From a bacterium 1xD42-87 (GTDB taxonomy: Bacteria > Bacillota > Clostridia > Lachnospirales > Lachnospiraceae), in assembly GCA_003611805.1 (NCBI GenBank), contig RAYM01000045.1, positions 1 to 47,301 of the forward strand: 47,301 nt of DNA, given 5' to 3'. Made by a program: the position numbers and the translations under genes. The notes below the pieces were generated by a model, which was not told the DNA's origin, ran no database searches, and saw only the letters and a program-made list of their open reading frames with translations. Below are positions 8,616 through 16,722 of this stretch, piece after piece. Within the stretch, counting starts at the first letter, position 1. Each line of letters starts with the position of its first letter.

Positions 8616-10320
8616 AAAACTCGCGCTCCTTTTTCCGCCTTTTCTTCTTTTTTCTCCGCTTCCTTTTCTTCCTGCTCTCCGGCTTATCAGATAACAGATG
8701 TAATCTCTCTGCAATATGCACCAGCGTGTACCCCCTGGGAAACGCCAGCAGCTCCTCCCGGCTCACCCCGCCGATCAGGAGCAGCACCGCACCGTAAACG
8801 CACACCCCGATGCCGATAGCGATTAACAGCACCATCCGGCTCACCGGAATGAGCAGGATCAGCCCGTGGTAAACGCCATAGACCGCCGCTCCCATAATAA
8901 CCGCCGCAAAGAGCGGTTTCAGAAACAGTTTCACCACATCCATACGGTATTCCAGATGCTTTCTCACGGATATATGGTTCAAGATACACACCACCAGCGA
9001 ATAGATGGCGTTCGCCGCCGCCAGCGCATAGAGTTCCAGATCCGTATAAAGCAGAAGCGCGATCAGTCCCGCCACCTGAATCACCAGCGCGACCGATGCG
9101 TGGGTCACTGGCGTATTCACCTTTCCGATTCCCTGCAAAACCGCGTTGGTCAGCGTCGAGAGGCTGTAGAGCACGACCGTCACGGCGAGGGCCGCCAGCA
9201 GCCCGGAGGCAATGTCAAGCGATTCCTTCTGCGGAAAAATAAACTGCATGATAGGTCTTGGCAGCACGGCAAGCCCCACCGCCGCCGGAATCGCAATCAG
9301 CATGGTCATCTGGATCGCCCGCGACACCTGCTTTCTCGTCTGCGACACCGTCCCCTTCACATAGGAAGCCGCCACACCCGGAATGATCGCGGAGGACATG
9401 GCGGAGGCGATAGCGATCGGAATGTTTACCACCGCCACCGCAAGCCCCGAAAAGATACCGTAATGATTGCTCGCCAGTATCGCGTCCACCTTTTTATAAT
9501 CCATGACATGATAGAAAATCGTCATGTTGACCACCGTCGTACAGTTGTAAATAAAGGTGCTCAGAATAAACGGCGTGACAATCGTAAAGATCACCTTGAA
9601 AATTTCTTTATAACTCTCCTCATGCCATGTTTTGTCCCGCTCCACCCGTCTTCTGATCACGCCGCTGTTGAGACGGTACATCCCGAACATGAAGAGAAGA
9701 CCGATCAGCACACCCGCACCGGTTCCCAGAGCCGACCCCGCCGAACCGTAGATGGCGCGCGTCGTGGCATCGCCGTCCGCAACCAGCCCGATCAGAAGCT
9801 TTGCCGCCAAAATGCTGACCGCCGCATTTAAAATCTGTTCTAAAATCTGGGATATGGAAGTGTGCACCATGGAGCCATGCGCCTGGAAAAAACCGCGAAA
9901 CACACCTAAGAATCCAGAAAAAAAGATAGTCGGCGACAGCACACGGAGCGCCACCACCGCATTCTGATTCTTCCACACGAGAAAAGGCGCTCCCACGAAA
10001 GTCAGAATCGAGGCAACGCCGCCAACCACCAGAACATAGAGAAGTGCACAGACAAAAACCCTCTGTGCATTCCGATATTCCTTAAACGCAAGCCTCTGGG
10101 AGATCACCTTGGAAATCGCCGATGGGATGCTGTAGGAGGAAATCAATAATATAATTGTATAGATATTGATCGCCGAATTGTAGTACCCGTTTCCCTCGAT
10201 TCCAATAATCGAAAGAAGCGGGCTTCTGTATATCAGGCCGATCACTTTGACGAGCATTCCGGCTGCCGCCAGAATGCCCGCCTGAAACACAAACGTGCTC
10301 TTTTTTTTCGGATCTTCCAT
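8608..10320 (-). CDS. MATE/MOP-superfamily flippase (SpoVB/MurJ-like polysaccharide exporter)
   Basis: The 570-residue membrane protein has about 14 hydrophobic segments and the SpoVB-like N-terminus (FQAGILAAAGMLVKVIGLIY, then GNGYYNSAINIY). Relatives flip lipid-linked precursors, as in spore cortex (SpoVB), peptidoglycan (MurJ) or capsule. Which substrate is used here cannot be told. I chose the ATG at 10320; a TTG at 10332 adds four residues. The last 25 residues are an unusual run of Lys and Arg. It lies 4 nt after glgA and overlaps the lipoprotein gene by 8 nt, so the three form one transcript. Confidence 0.85.
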   Translation of the reverse strand: MEDPKKKSTFVFQAGILAAAGMLVKVIGLIYRSPLLSIIGIEGNGYYNSAINIYTIILLISSYSIPSAISKVISQRLAFKEYRNAQRVFVCALLYVLVVGGVASILTFVGAPFLVWKNQNAVVALRVLSPTIFFSGFLGVFRGFFQAHGSMVHTSISQILEQILNAAVSILAAKLLIGLVADGDATTRAIYGSAGSALGTGAGVLIGLLFMFGMYRLNSGVIRRRVERDKTWHEESYKEIFKVIFTIVTPFILSTFIYNCTTVVNMTIFYHVMDYKKVDAILASNHYGIFSGLAVAVVNIPIAIASAMSSAIIPGVAASYVKGTVSQTRKQVSRAIQMTMLIAIPAAVGLAVLPRPIMQFIFPQKESLDIASGLLAALAVTVVLYSLSTLTNAVLQGIGKVNTPVTHASVALVIQVAGLIALLLYTDLELYALAAANAIYSLVVCILNHISVRKHLEYRMDVVKLFLKPLFAAVIMGAAVYGVYHGLILLIPVSRMVLLIAIGIGVCVYGAVLLLIGGVSREELLAFPRGYTLVHIAERLHLLSDKPESRKKRKRRKKKKRRKKEREFYE

Positions 10321-10324
10321 GTCC

Positions 10325-11770
10325 CTATCCAATCAGCCAGTCATACATTTCCTGATATTTCTTCGCGGATACATGCCACGAGAAGTCCGCCGCCATGCCT
10401 CTGTCCACGATCTTATTCCATTCCCGCTTCTTATCGTAATAGATATGCTCCGCGTAACGGATCGTGCCAAGCATCTCATGGGCGTTGTAATTCGTAAAGG
10501 AAAAGCCTGTACCCGTACCTTCATACTCGTTATATGCCTGCACCGTATCTTTCAGACCACCCGTCTCACGCACGATCGGCACTGTACCGTAGCGCAGGGA
10601 CATGAGCTGGCTCAAACCGCAGGGCTCGAAGAGCGACGGCATCAGGAACGCGTCGCTTGCCGCGTAGATCTTGTGGGACAGCGCATCCGAATAATAAATG
10701 TTCGCCGACACCCTGCCGTGGTACTTCCAGTCAAAGTGGCGGAACATGTTTTCGTACTGCTCCTCACCTGTACCGAGCACTACGATCTGTACATTATCCT
10801 GACACAGTTCATCCATGATATAAGCAATCAGATCGAAACCTTTCTGCCCTGTCAGTCTTGACACAATGCCCAGCATCATAGCCTTATCGTCCTGGTTTAA
10901 CCCGAGCTGCTCCTGCAGCGCGCGCTTGTTCTTTACTTTTTCCTTGCGGAAGTTCGCCGCATTGTACTTGAAATCTATGTGCTTATCCGTCTCCGGATTA
11001 AAGTCATCGTAATCGATGCCGTTCACGATACCGCGCAGGTCCCCGGCTCTCGCACAGAGCAGACCGTTCAAGCCCTCACCGTAGAACGCTGTCTTGATCT
11101 CCTCCGCGTAGGTGTCGCTGACCGTGGTGATGGCGTCCGCGTAAACCAGACCGCCCTTTAAGAGGTTCGCATCCTTGTACGCCTCCAGCTTATCCGCCGT
11201 GAAGAAATAGCCTGGCAGCCCCGTGATCTCCTTGACTTCCTTCACGCTCCACTTGCCCTGGAATTTCAGGTTATGGATGGTCATAACGGTCTTAATGCCC
11301 CGGTAGAACTCCCCGCCCTGGAACCGCTCTTTTAAGTACACCGGAATCAGCCCGGTCTGCCAGTCGTGGCAGTGAATCAGGTCTGGTCTGAAATCGATCA
11401 CCGGGAGAATGCACAGCGCCGCCTTACAGAAAAAGGCATACTTCTCAATCTCAAACAGTGCGTTGTCGCTGTATGGCTGGAAGCCGTTAAAATAACTCTC
11501 GTTATCAATAAAATAGTATTTTACTCCATCAACTTCCGCCTCAAGAATCCCCACATACTCTTCTTTCCAGTGGAAATCCATATAGAAATGGGTCTTGTAG
11601 GTAAGCTTATCCTTCATTTCCTGCTTCATGCAGGTATACTTCGGCAGGATTACCCGCACATCAAAATACTGCTTGTCAATACACTTTGGCAGAGAGCCGA
11701 CCACGTCCGCCAACCCGCCTGTTTTGATAAAAGGTACGCCCTCCGACGCGACAAATAAAATTTTTTTCAT
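10325..11770 (-). CDS. glgA: Glycogen synthase (ADP-glucose, GT5)
   Basis: The 481-residue protein has the GT5 layout. The ADP-glucose-binding KTGGLADVVGSLPK motif is at residues 17-30. The C-terminal Rossmann half has MPSLFEPCGLSQL and the ETGGLKDTV loop. It transfers glucose from ADP-glucose to the non-reducing end of glycogen. The other glg genes are not in this window, so glgA is separated from the usual glgC/glgD. It has its own candidate promoter and leads a transcript with the flippase and the lipoprotein hydrolase. Confidence 0.95.
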   Translation of the reverse strand: MKKILFVASEGVPFIKTGGLADVVGSLPKCIDKQYFDVRVILPKYTCMKQEMKDKLTYKTHFYMDFHWKEEYVGILEAEVDGVKYYFIDNESYFNGFQPYSDNALFEIEKYAFFCKAALCILPVIDFRPDLIHCHDWQTGLIPVYLKERFQGGEFYRGIKTVMTIHNLKFQGKWSVKEVKEITGLPGYFFTADKLEAYKDANLLKGGLVYADAITTVSDTYAEEIKTAFYGEGLNGLLCARAGDLRGIVNGIDYDDFNPETDKHIDFKYNAANFRKEKVKNKRALQEQLGLNQDDKAMMLGIVSRLTGQKGFDLIAYIMDELCQDNVQIVVLGTGEEQYENMFRHFDWKYHGRVSANIYYSDALSHKIYAASDAFLMPSLFEPCGLSQLMSLRYGTVPIVRETGGLKDTVQAYNEYEGTGTGFSFTNYNAHEMLGTIRYAEHIYYDKKREWNKIVDRGMAADFSWHVSAKKYQEMYDWLIG

Positions 11771-11836
11771 GACAACCCTCCAACTGTAACTTGCTATTCT
11801 TAATATACAGGCAGTCCGTATGAACTCCTAAACAAC

Positions 11837-11865
11837 AGTATACAATATTTCGGGTGGCAATAAAA
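11837..11865 (-). promoter_or_regulatory. Candidate promoter of glgA
   Basis: A TATACT -10 box (11837-11842) stands 17 nt from a weak -35 box TTTTAT (11860-11865) on the minus strand, about 65 nt before glgA. The ribosome binding site TTGGAGGG follows just before the ATG. The -10 is convincing and the -35 is poor. Confidence 0.45.
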
Positions 11866-11901
11866 GGATTATTTTACAAACCCAAAAATTATTTTGCCTT
11901 A

Positions 11902-12429
11902 TTAACGTCGGTACTGCAGTCGAATTTTATCCGCGATCAGCGCGATAAATTCAGAGTTGGTAGGCTTGCCCTTTCCCGTGTTGATCGTATACCCGAACAG
12001 CGCGTCAAGCGTCTCCATACGCCCTCTCGACCACGCAACCTCTATGGCATGGCGGATTGCGCGTTCCACCCGGCTCGGCGTTGTCTGGTATTTCTTTGCG
12101 ATGGTGGGATAAAGAATCTTAGTGATGGACCCAAGCATCTCCACATCCTCCACCGACATCATAATCGCCTCGCGCAGATACTGGTATCCCTTGATATGGG
12201 CGGGCACACCGATCTCGTGGATCATGTCCGTCACATCTTTTTCCAGATCCCGTCCTTCCACTTCCGGCATATCCTCCGCCGCTCCCGCTATTTCTACCTG
12301 ATCCCTTCCTTTCTCCCCCGAGGGGACGGTAATCAGTATCCGAAACTCCTTGTTCGTACTGATCAAATTATCCAGAATACGGTAAATCTGCTCCTGATCC
12401 CTCGCAGCTGTCACATTTAATGTCTCCAT
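11902..12429 (-). CDS. Stand-alone Spo0A DNA-binding domain protein, no receiver domain
   Basis: Residues 60-175 are an almost canonical Spo0A effector domain: [20 protein letters not shown], then [20 protein letters not shown], the recognition segment [20 protein letters not shown] and the end [19 protein letters not shown]. Spo0A is the master regulator of sporulation and is normally switched on by phosphorylation of an N-terminal receiver of about 120 residues. Here only about 55 unrelated residues precede the DNA-binding domain, and the DNA upstream is a non-coding repeat. So there is no phosphoacceptor Asp. I chose the ATG at 12429 (METLNV), preceded by GGAGG with good spacing; an ATG at 12441 lacks spacing. 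It could be a paralogue beside a full-length Spo0A elsewhere, or a constitutive or antagonistic form. Confidence 0.88.
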   Translation of the reverse strand: METLNVTAARDQEQIYRILDNLISTNKEFRILITVPSGEKGRDQVEIAGAAEDMPEVEGRDLEKDVTDMIHEIGVPAHIKGYQYLREAIMMSVEDVEMLGSITKILYPTIAKKYQTTPSRVERAIRHAIEVAWSRGRMETLDALFGYTINTGKGKPTNSEFIALIADKIRLQYRR

Positions 12430-12500
12430 TTTTTCCTCCATTCCCCTTTTACGCGACGTTTTCTATCTGTCTCCCTTCACACCGACCGCCCTGATTCCGC

Positions 12501-12620
12501 TGTGCGGAGAATGCCACTTTCTGGCATTCTCTTATGTGAGACTTAGTACTTCCAAGTCAGCTATGCTGACTTTGCGATGCAGCCCTTGCTGCTGAGTTTT
12601 AGAAGTACTTCTCACATTAT
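12501..12620 (-). repeat. Structured intergenic repeat, copy 1
   Basis: Read on the minus strand, GTGAGAAGTACTTC (12602-12615) pairs with GAAGTAC and TCTCAC of the far side (12536-12552), leaving a 3-nt AAG bulge. Inside are two hairpins: a GCAGC/GCTGC stem and an extra AAGTCAGC/GCTGACTT stem. It is followed by a separate hairpin with arms GAGAATGCC and GGCATTCTC (12507-12531). Copy 2 at 28246-28348 has the same layout with compensatory changes. It lies in the leader of the Spo0A_C gene, 66 nt or more before its start. Confidence 0.8.
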
Positions 12621-12685
12621 TATAAACAATAGTTGGGGTATGGGGAATATTTAGGCATCGCATTACGCCTATTTTCCGATACCCC
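12619..12685 (-). promoter_or_regulatory. Candidate promoter -10 box and adjoining inverted repeat upstream of the Spo0A_C gene
   Basis: A perfect TATAAT lies at 12619-12624 on the minus strand, directly next to repeat copy 1. No good -35 box is visible at 16-18 nt. The region where it would be is instead covered by an inverted repeat: GGGGTAT (12635-12641) with ATACCCC (12679-12685), and AGGC (12653-12656) with GCCT (12667-12670). This could be an operator for an activator or repressor, or a hairpin in a longer transcript. The call is tentative. Confidence 0.4.
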
Positions 12686-12729
12686 ATGGAAATCAGATTT
12701 AACCGTTTTATGATTCGTTACAGCAAACA

Positions 12730-12753
12730 GACGCAGGCTATTTTGCCTGCGTC
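12730..12753 (-). terminator. Terminator-like hairpin after the chemoreceptor gene
   Basis: Arms GACGCAGGC (12730-12738) and GCCTGCGTC (12745-12753) form a perfect 9-bp stem with a 6-nt loop. It lies 27 nt after the chemoreceptor stop. On the minus strand the following sequence is TGTTTGC, a weak T-run. Confidence 0.65.
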
Positions 12754-12779
12754 TTAAAAATTATGTAAACTGATCACCT

Positions 12780-14828
12780 CTATCTGCGGAATTTACCGAC
12801 AATCTCGCCCAGATAATCCGCCATCTGCTTGTTCTCCTCAGACTGTTCCTGCGTTGTGCACGCTATCGCCGCCGTCATTTCATTCTTCTCCACAATGTTC
12901 TCTATGGCGTTCTTATTCTCGCCCATAATAACGCTTACGTTTCCTGCGTTTTCCGAAATCTGTGACACGGACTCCTCCAACCTTCTCACGGCATCAAACA
13001 TCTGATCCAGCTTATCCTTAATACCTCCCACCGCTTCGCTGTACTCCGTCGATTTTTCCGCAAACCCCTTAAACTGTACCACCACATCCTGTTCCATAAA
13101 TGCGATAATAGACTCAAAACAATTATTGACAATGGCAATGCTGCTATCGGCTTCCCCGCAGATCTCCTGGATGGAAGAGGCCGTATTTTTGGAGATCTCC
13201 GCCAAATTGGCTATGGAACCTGCCACGACGGCAAACCCCTTTCCTGCTTCCCCGGCTCTTGCCGCCTCAATGGAAGCGTTGAGCGACAGCAGATTAGTTT
13301 TTCCCGCAATGCTCAAAATTTCCGAAGCCAATTCATTGATCTTAGCCAGTCTCTTTAACTCCTCGATTGCCTTCTGCACCTCGTCCTTTGTTTCCCGCAG
13401 CTTGACCTCTCCGTTCCGGTAGGCATAGTCGGCCCGCCCCTTCATGTCTTCCGCACTGCCGATTACGGCGCCGCTCGTATCCACGGAAGACCGGATTCCC
13501 TCTAATATACTATCAGCCAATTCATTAATACTGTCAATCTCCGCATTCACATTTCTGACAAGGGTATTGGTATTTTCCATAGAGGCTGAAAGCTGCTGTG
13601 CAACAGCTATATTATCCGAAGTGCCGTCTGCCAGGGACAACGACGATCCGTGCATACTCTCCGCCTTCTCATCGAGGGACCTTGAACACTCATTCAAGGT
13701 GTCCGAAATATCCTGTAAAGAGTGAATCAGTCCGTCCGTAGCCTCCGCAATGCTTCCCAGCTCGTCCCCCCTGTTGATATGTTTCTTAATCTTTGGATTA
13801 TCCGCGATATCAAAGTTTTGCAAAGACACGATGCTTTCCTCTATGTCTCCCATAGGCCTCATAAACCCTCTGATAATCACACCGGATACCAACAGCAGAA
13901 CCACCAACGCCGCCACAACGAAAAGCGTCATGCTCTGTTCCAATTTCACCGTGGTTTCAAAAATTTCTTCGGAACTGTCGGAAACAATAAATATCCATCC
14001 CCGATCCGCCATATAATAGTATGTAGCTATATTTGATACCCCGTCCTCCGTGTATTCCGTATATCCGATATCGGCTTCCGTCGTCCCTCCATACTGACTG
14101 CACAGCGTTTTAATATACTCTTCCTGCGCCTCCTGCGCAACCATTTTGCTGTCGTCGCAAAAAATATACTGCCCATTCGCCGCATTTACCATGCAGTAAG
14201 TCGCATTTTCCATTCCCTGCATAGTCAGGGAATCTAACAGTTGAATCAATCCCGTGGTAAAAACGCCGCCTCCCACCAGACCGATCGGATTTCCGCTCTC
14301 ATCTAATACCGCACGGTACATGGACACAATCTGTTTTCCGCTGGCCGGAGAGATAATAATTCCCGTATTGTAAACGCCGTCGGCCGCAAGCATAGCCTCC
14401 TGCAGCGCTTTTAATGATTCTCCCTCTCTTGTGGTAATGCCTACTACCGCCTCGTTTGTATGAGCCAGCACATGAGTATCCCACTCACTCACATAAAATC
14501 CTTCCAGATTTTTCACATCCGCCGAAAATTTTTCCGTATAGGACTGCGCCGCCGCAGCCGCGCCGGCATCCGTCGGATCGTTTAACAGAGCCGTAATCTC
14601 TCCCGCCCGGCTGTAAGCCGTAAGCGTGTTCTCGGCCTCCTGCACATAATTCTCGATAATCTTTCCGCGTTCCTCCACCACTGTCTCCATATTGTTCGTG
14701 GTGCTCTTTCTTGTATTGTTGGTAATGACGCTGCCAATAAAAACAACCATAGCCGTCATAACAACAATCTGAATCAACAGAATACAGGCCGTAATCCTTG
14801 TGCCAAGCCTCCTCGTCCAACTCTTCAT
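12780..14828 (-). CDS. Methyl-accepting chemotaxis protein with extracellular sensor
   Basis: The 682-residue receptor has a transmembrane segment at about 10-32, an extracellular double-Cache-like sensor at about 35-290 (containing NTGIIISPASGKQIVSMYRA), a second segment at about 300-322, a HAMP region to about 375 and a long signalling domain. The hairpin tip that docks CheA and CheW is visible near residue 510 (NLLSLNASIEAARAGEAGKG). The protein ends EIVGKFRR without a CheR-docking pentapeptide. dCache sensors usually bind amino acids or other small metabolites; the ligand is unknown. It has its own consensus promoter, separate from the sugar operon upstream. Confidence 0.92.
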   Translation of the reverse strand: MKSWTRRLGTRITACILLIQIVVMTAMVVFIGSVITNNTRKSTTNNMETVVEERGKIIENYVQEAENTLTAYSRAGEITALLNDPTDAGAAAAAQSYTEKFSADVKNLEGFYVSEWDTHVLAHTNEAVVGITTREGESLKALQEAMLAADGVYNTGIIISPASGKQIVSMYRAVLDESGNPIGLVGGGVFTTGLIQLLDSLTMQGMENATYCMVNAANGQYIFCDDSKMVAQEAQEEYIKTLCSQYGGTTEADIGYTEYTEDGVSNIATYYYMADRGWIFIVSDSSEEIFETTVKLEQSMTLFVVAALVVLLLVSGVIIRGFMRPMGDIEESIVSLQNFDIADNPKIKKHINRGDELGSIAEATDGLIHSLQDISDTLNECSRSLDEKAESMHGSSLSLADGTSDNIAVAQQLSASMENTNTLVRNVNAEIDSINELADSILEGIRSSVDTSGAVIGSAEDMKGRADYAYRNGEVKLRETKDEVQKAIEELKRLAKINELASEILSIAGKTNLLSLNASIEAARAGEAGKGFAVVAGSIANLAEISKNTASSIQEICGEADSSIAIVNNCFESIIAFMEQDVVVQFKGFAEKSTEYSEAVGGIKDKLDQMFDAVRRLEESVSQISENAGNVSVIMGENKNAIENIVEKNEMTAAIACTTQEQSEENKQMADYLGEIVGKFRR

Positions 14829-14900
14829 TTCCTTCTCCTTTCGCGGTTCTTCCGTACCTTACGACTCTCCCGTCCGTTTTTCTGTCACATTAGTTAAGCG

Positions 14901-14929
14901 ATTATAGCACTTCAACTGTTCTATGTCAA
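14901..14929 (-). promoter_or_regulatory. Full-consensus sigma-A promoter of the chemoreceptor gene
   Basis: On the minus strand TTGACA (14924-14929) and TATAAT (14901-14906) are both perfect and spaced by 17 nt, with a TGC extension before the -10. The leader is about 70 nt and ends in the ribosome binding site AAAGGAGAAGG. The -35 box lies just 10 nt after the stop of the SGNH gene, so the chemoreceptor is expressed independently of the sugar operon. Confidence 0.92.
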
Positions 14930-14938
14930 TGAAAGGAC

Positions 14939-16645
14939 TTACACATAACCGAATCCCAGAATGGTAAACTCTTTTTTCCCCTCCCCCGCCGACATCCGTA
15001 CCTGAACCACATGCTTTTTCGCTTCTTTTTCCTGAATCAGGATTACCGGATTGCAGTGAATCCAACCGTTTATATGGGGATCAGCCGTAAGCTTTTTTAC
15101 TCCGTCAACAAAGACGTCCGCCCTGCCCGCCTTTACTTCGCCGGAGTCCTTAAAGACAATCACAAGCGCCCTGCAGAAAAGCTCCAGCACAAAGGGCTCG
15201 TCCCTCTTCTCTTTTTCTCCGTCGTACATCCAATTATTGGGAAACTCCGGCGTGAGCGCCAGTTCCTCATCCATCTCCACAGCCTGCAGATTATCGTCTG
15301 TCCAGCAAAAACCGCCCGTTGAAACCAAAGCCCCCTCCGGCAGCTCCTTCCTGTCAAGCAGCCTGACGCGCTCATAATCCGCGCCAATCACCGGTTCCGG
15401 CAGACCGTTTTTCAGAAAGTCCTCCCCGTCGTCCTTGCTTACTGCCGCCTGCTCAAAAAAGTAAGTCAAGCAGTCCGACATAACCGTATGACCTGCATTG
15501 GTGGGATGGAACATATCATAAAAGAACTGATTCTTTGACAGTACGCGGCCCTCTCCCGGCTTCAGCCGAAACTGCGGCGTCACCGCGTCCCGCACGCTGA
15601 CCATAGGCAGGCGGTATCGTTCGCCTACCGCCTTAAGCCTGTCCTGTAAATTCCAGTCGTCGGCAAAAACGGAAAACAGCAATATCACCGCAGGACTGTT
15701 AGGAAGGCTTAATATCTTCCGCACCAGACTCTCATAACAGTTTCCCTGTGTCTCATCTCCCTCGTCGTTGACCGCAAACTCAACAATCACGATGTCCGGC
15801 AGCTTACTTCCGTCCCGCAATACGTCTCTCTCAAAGCGGATCATGCCAAGCTCCGAGGGCGTTCCGCCGACGCCCGCTTTAATCAGGCGGACGTTATCTC
15901 CACTGCCGAAGCGTTTTGCAAAGCTTTTGTAAGATTTGTAAGCATAGCACTCCATATTGACCGGAACCGCCCCTGCCCCTTGGGTAATGGAGCCGCCTAT
16001 ATAGGCAACCGTCACTTCTTCTTCGGTCTGCGCCCTGCCGATAGCGCGCCTGACCCTTGTGGCATCTCCCATATCCATAAGGGAACGGGCAATCATATTC
16101 CGGTAATCGGAGGAATGGAAATCTATTTCCGACTCCTCCGAAACCTCCGGCGCATGATAGCCGTCGTTCAGGTAAAATCGGACGTTTGCCGCCGCCATAA
16201 GCTCCGGCTCATCAAAGAGAAAAAGAATCTGTCCCGGCTCCCTATCGTCGCTGCTCCATTCCTGTTCCTCCATCTTCAGCCGTACCTCCGCGCCGTCCCC
16301 GCGAAGAGCAGCACAAATCTGCGTGCCGCCGCCTAAGCGGTCCTCTTTTCCGTACATCTGAAAGACAAAACCGATCTGTTTTGCCGGATCTTCTGTTTCC
16401 ACGCTTACCCCAATGCTGTGCACCAGCCTGCGGAAACCCGCCGTGTCCCGCAAAAGCGCAAGCATCTTTTCGTCGGTAATGTTCCCCGTCACCTGCGCGC
16501 TGTTTATGAGTCTCCCCATATCTTCATAAATAAACTGCACGTTCCTGCCGTCCGGCTGCACAGAGCCGAAGATTTCTTTCTCACGTATGACATAAAAAAA
16601 CTCCCTCCTGCTTTCAGGATCTTTCGGCGCTTTCGGTCCTTTCAT
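14939..16645 (-). CDS. SGNH/GDSL-type esterase (likely carbohydrate deacetylase), cytoplasmic
   Basis: The start is the ATG at 16645, preceded by GGGAGGT; a longer frame to 16831 runs into the GH43 gene and was rejected. The 568-residue protein has about 200 N-terminal residues of beta-rich sequence, then the SGNH domain: nucleophile S219 in YIGGSITQG, block II AGVGGTPS, N293 in FAVNDEGD, and D377/H380 in DMFHPTNAGH. A further 140-residue C-terminal region resembles a beta-sandwich. There is no signal peptide. Its place at the end of a GH3/GH43/ABC operon suggests removal of acyl groups from imported oligosaccharides. That is inference; the exact esterase family is not recognised. Confidence 0.85.
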   Translation of the reverse strand: MKGPKAPKDPESRREFFYVIREKEIFGSVQPDGRNVQFIYEDMGRLINSAQVTGNITDEKMLALLRDTAGFRRLVHSIGVSVETEDPAKQIGFVFQMYGKEDRLGGGTQICAALRGDGAEVRLKMEEQEWSSDDREPGQILFLFDEPELMAAANVRFYLNDGYHAPEVSEESEIDFHSSDYRNMIARSLMDMGDATRVRRAIGRAQTEEEVTVAYIGGSITQGAGAVPVNMECYAYKSYKSFAKRFGSGDNVRLIKAGVGGTPSELGMIRFERDVLRDGSKLPDIVIVEFAVNDEGDETQGNCYESLVRKILSLPNSPAVILLFSVFADDWNLQDRLKAVGERYRLPMVSVRDAVTPQFRLKPGEGRVLSKNQFFYDMFHPTNAGHTVMSDCLTYFFEQAAVSKDDGEDFLKNGLPEPVIGADYERVRLLDRKELPEGALVSTGGFCWTDDNLQAVEMDEELALTPEFPNNWMYDGEKEKRDEPFVLELFCRALVIVFKDSGEVKAGRADVFVDGVKKLTADPHINGWIHCNPVILIQEKEAKKHVVQVRMSAGEGKKEFTILGFGYV

Positions 16646-16722
16646 GTTTTCTACCTCCCGCCACACATGTTTCTGTTCTCTATGGAAATTTTTCTTGCCT
16701 TTGACAAAGCTTCCGAAATAAC

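Noticed and set aside
8866..9831. Plus-strand open frame of 321 codons
   Set aside because: His/Arg-rich composition typical of an antisense shadow of the flippase gene, with no ribosome binding site.
12442..12779. Hidden receiver domain in another frame before the Spo0A_C gene
   Set aside because: The region is made of hairpin repeats and a terminator, with no receiver-like coding in any frame that I could see.
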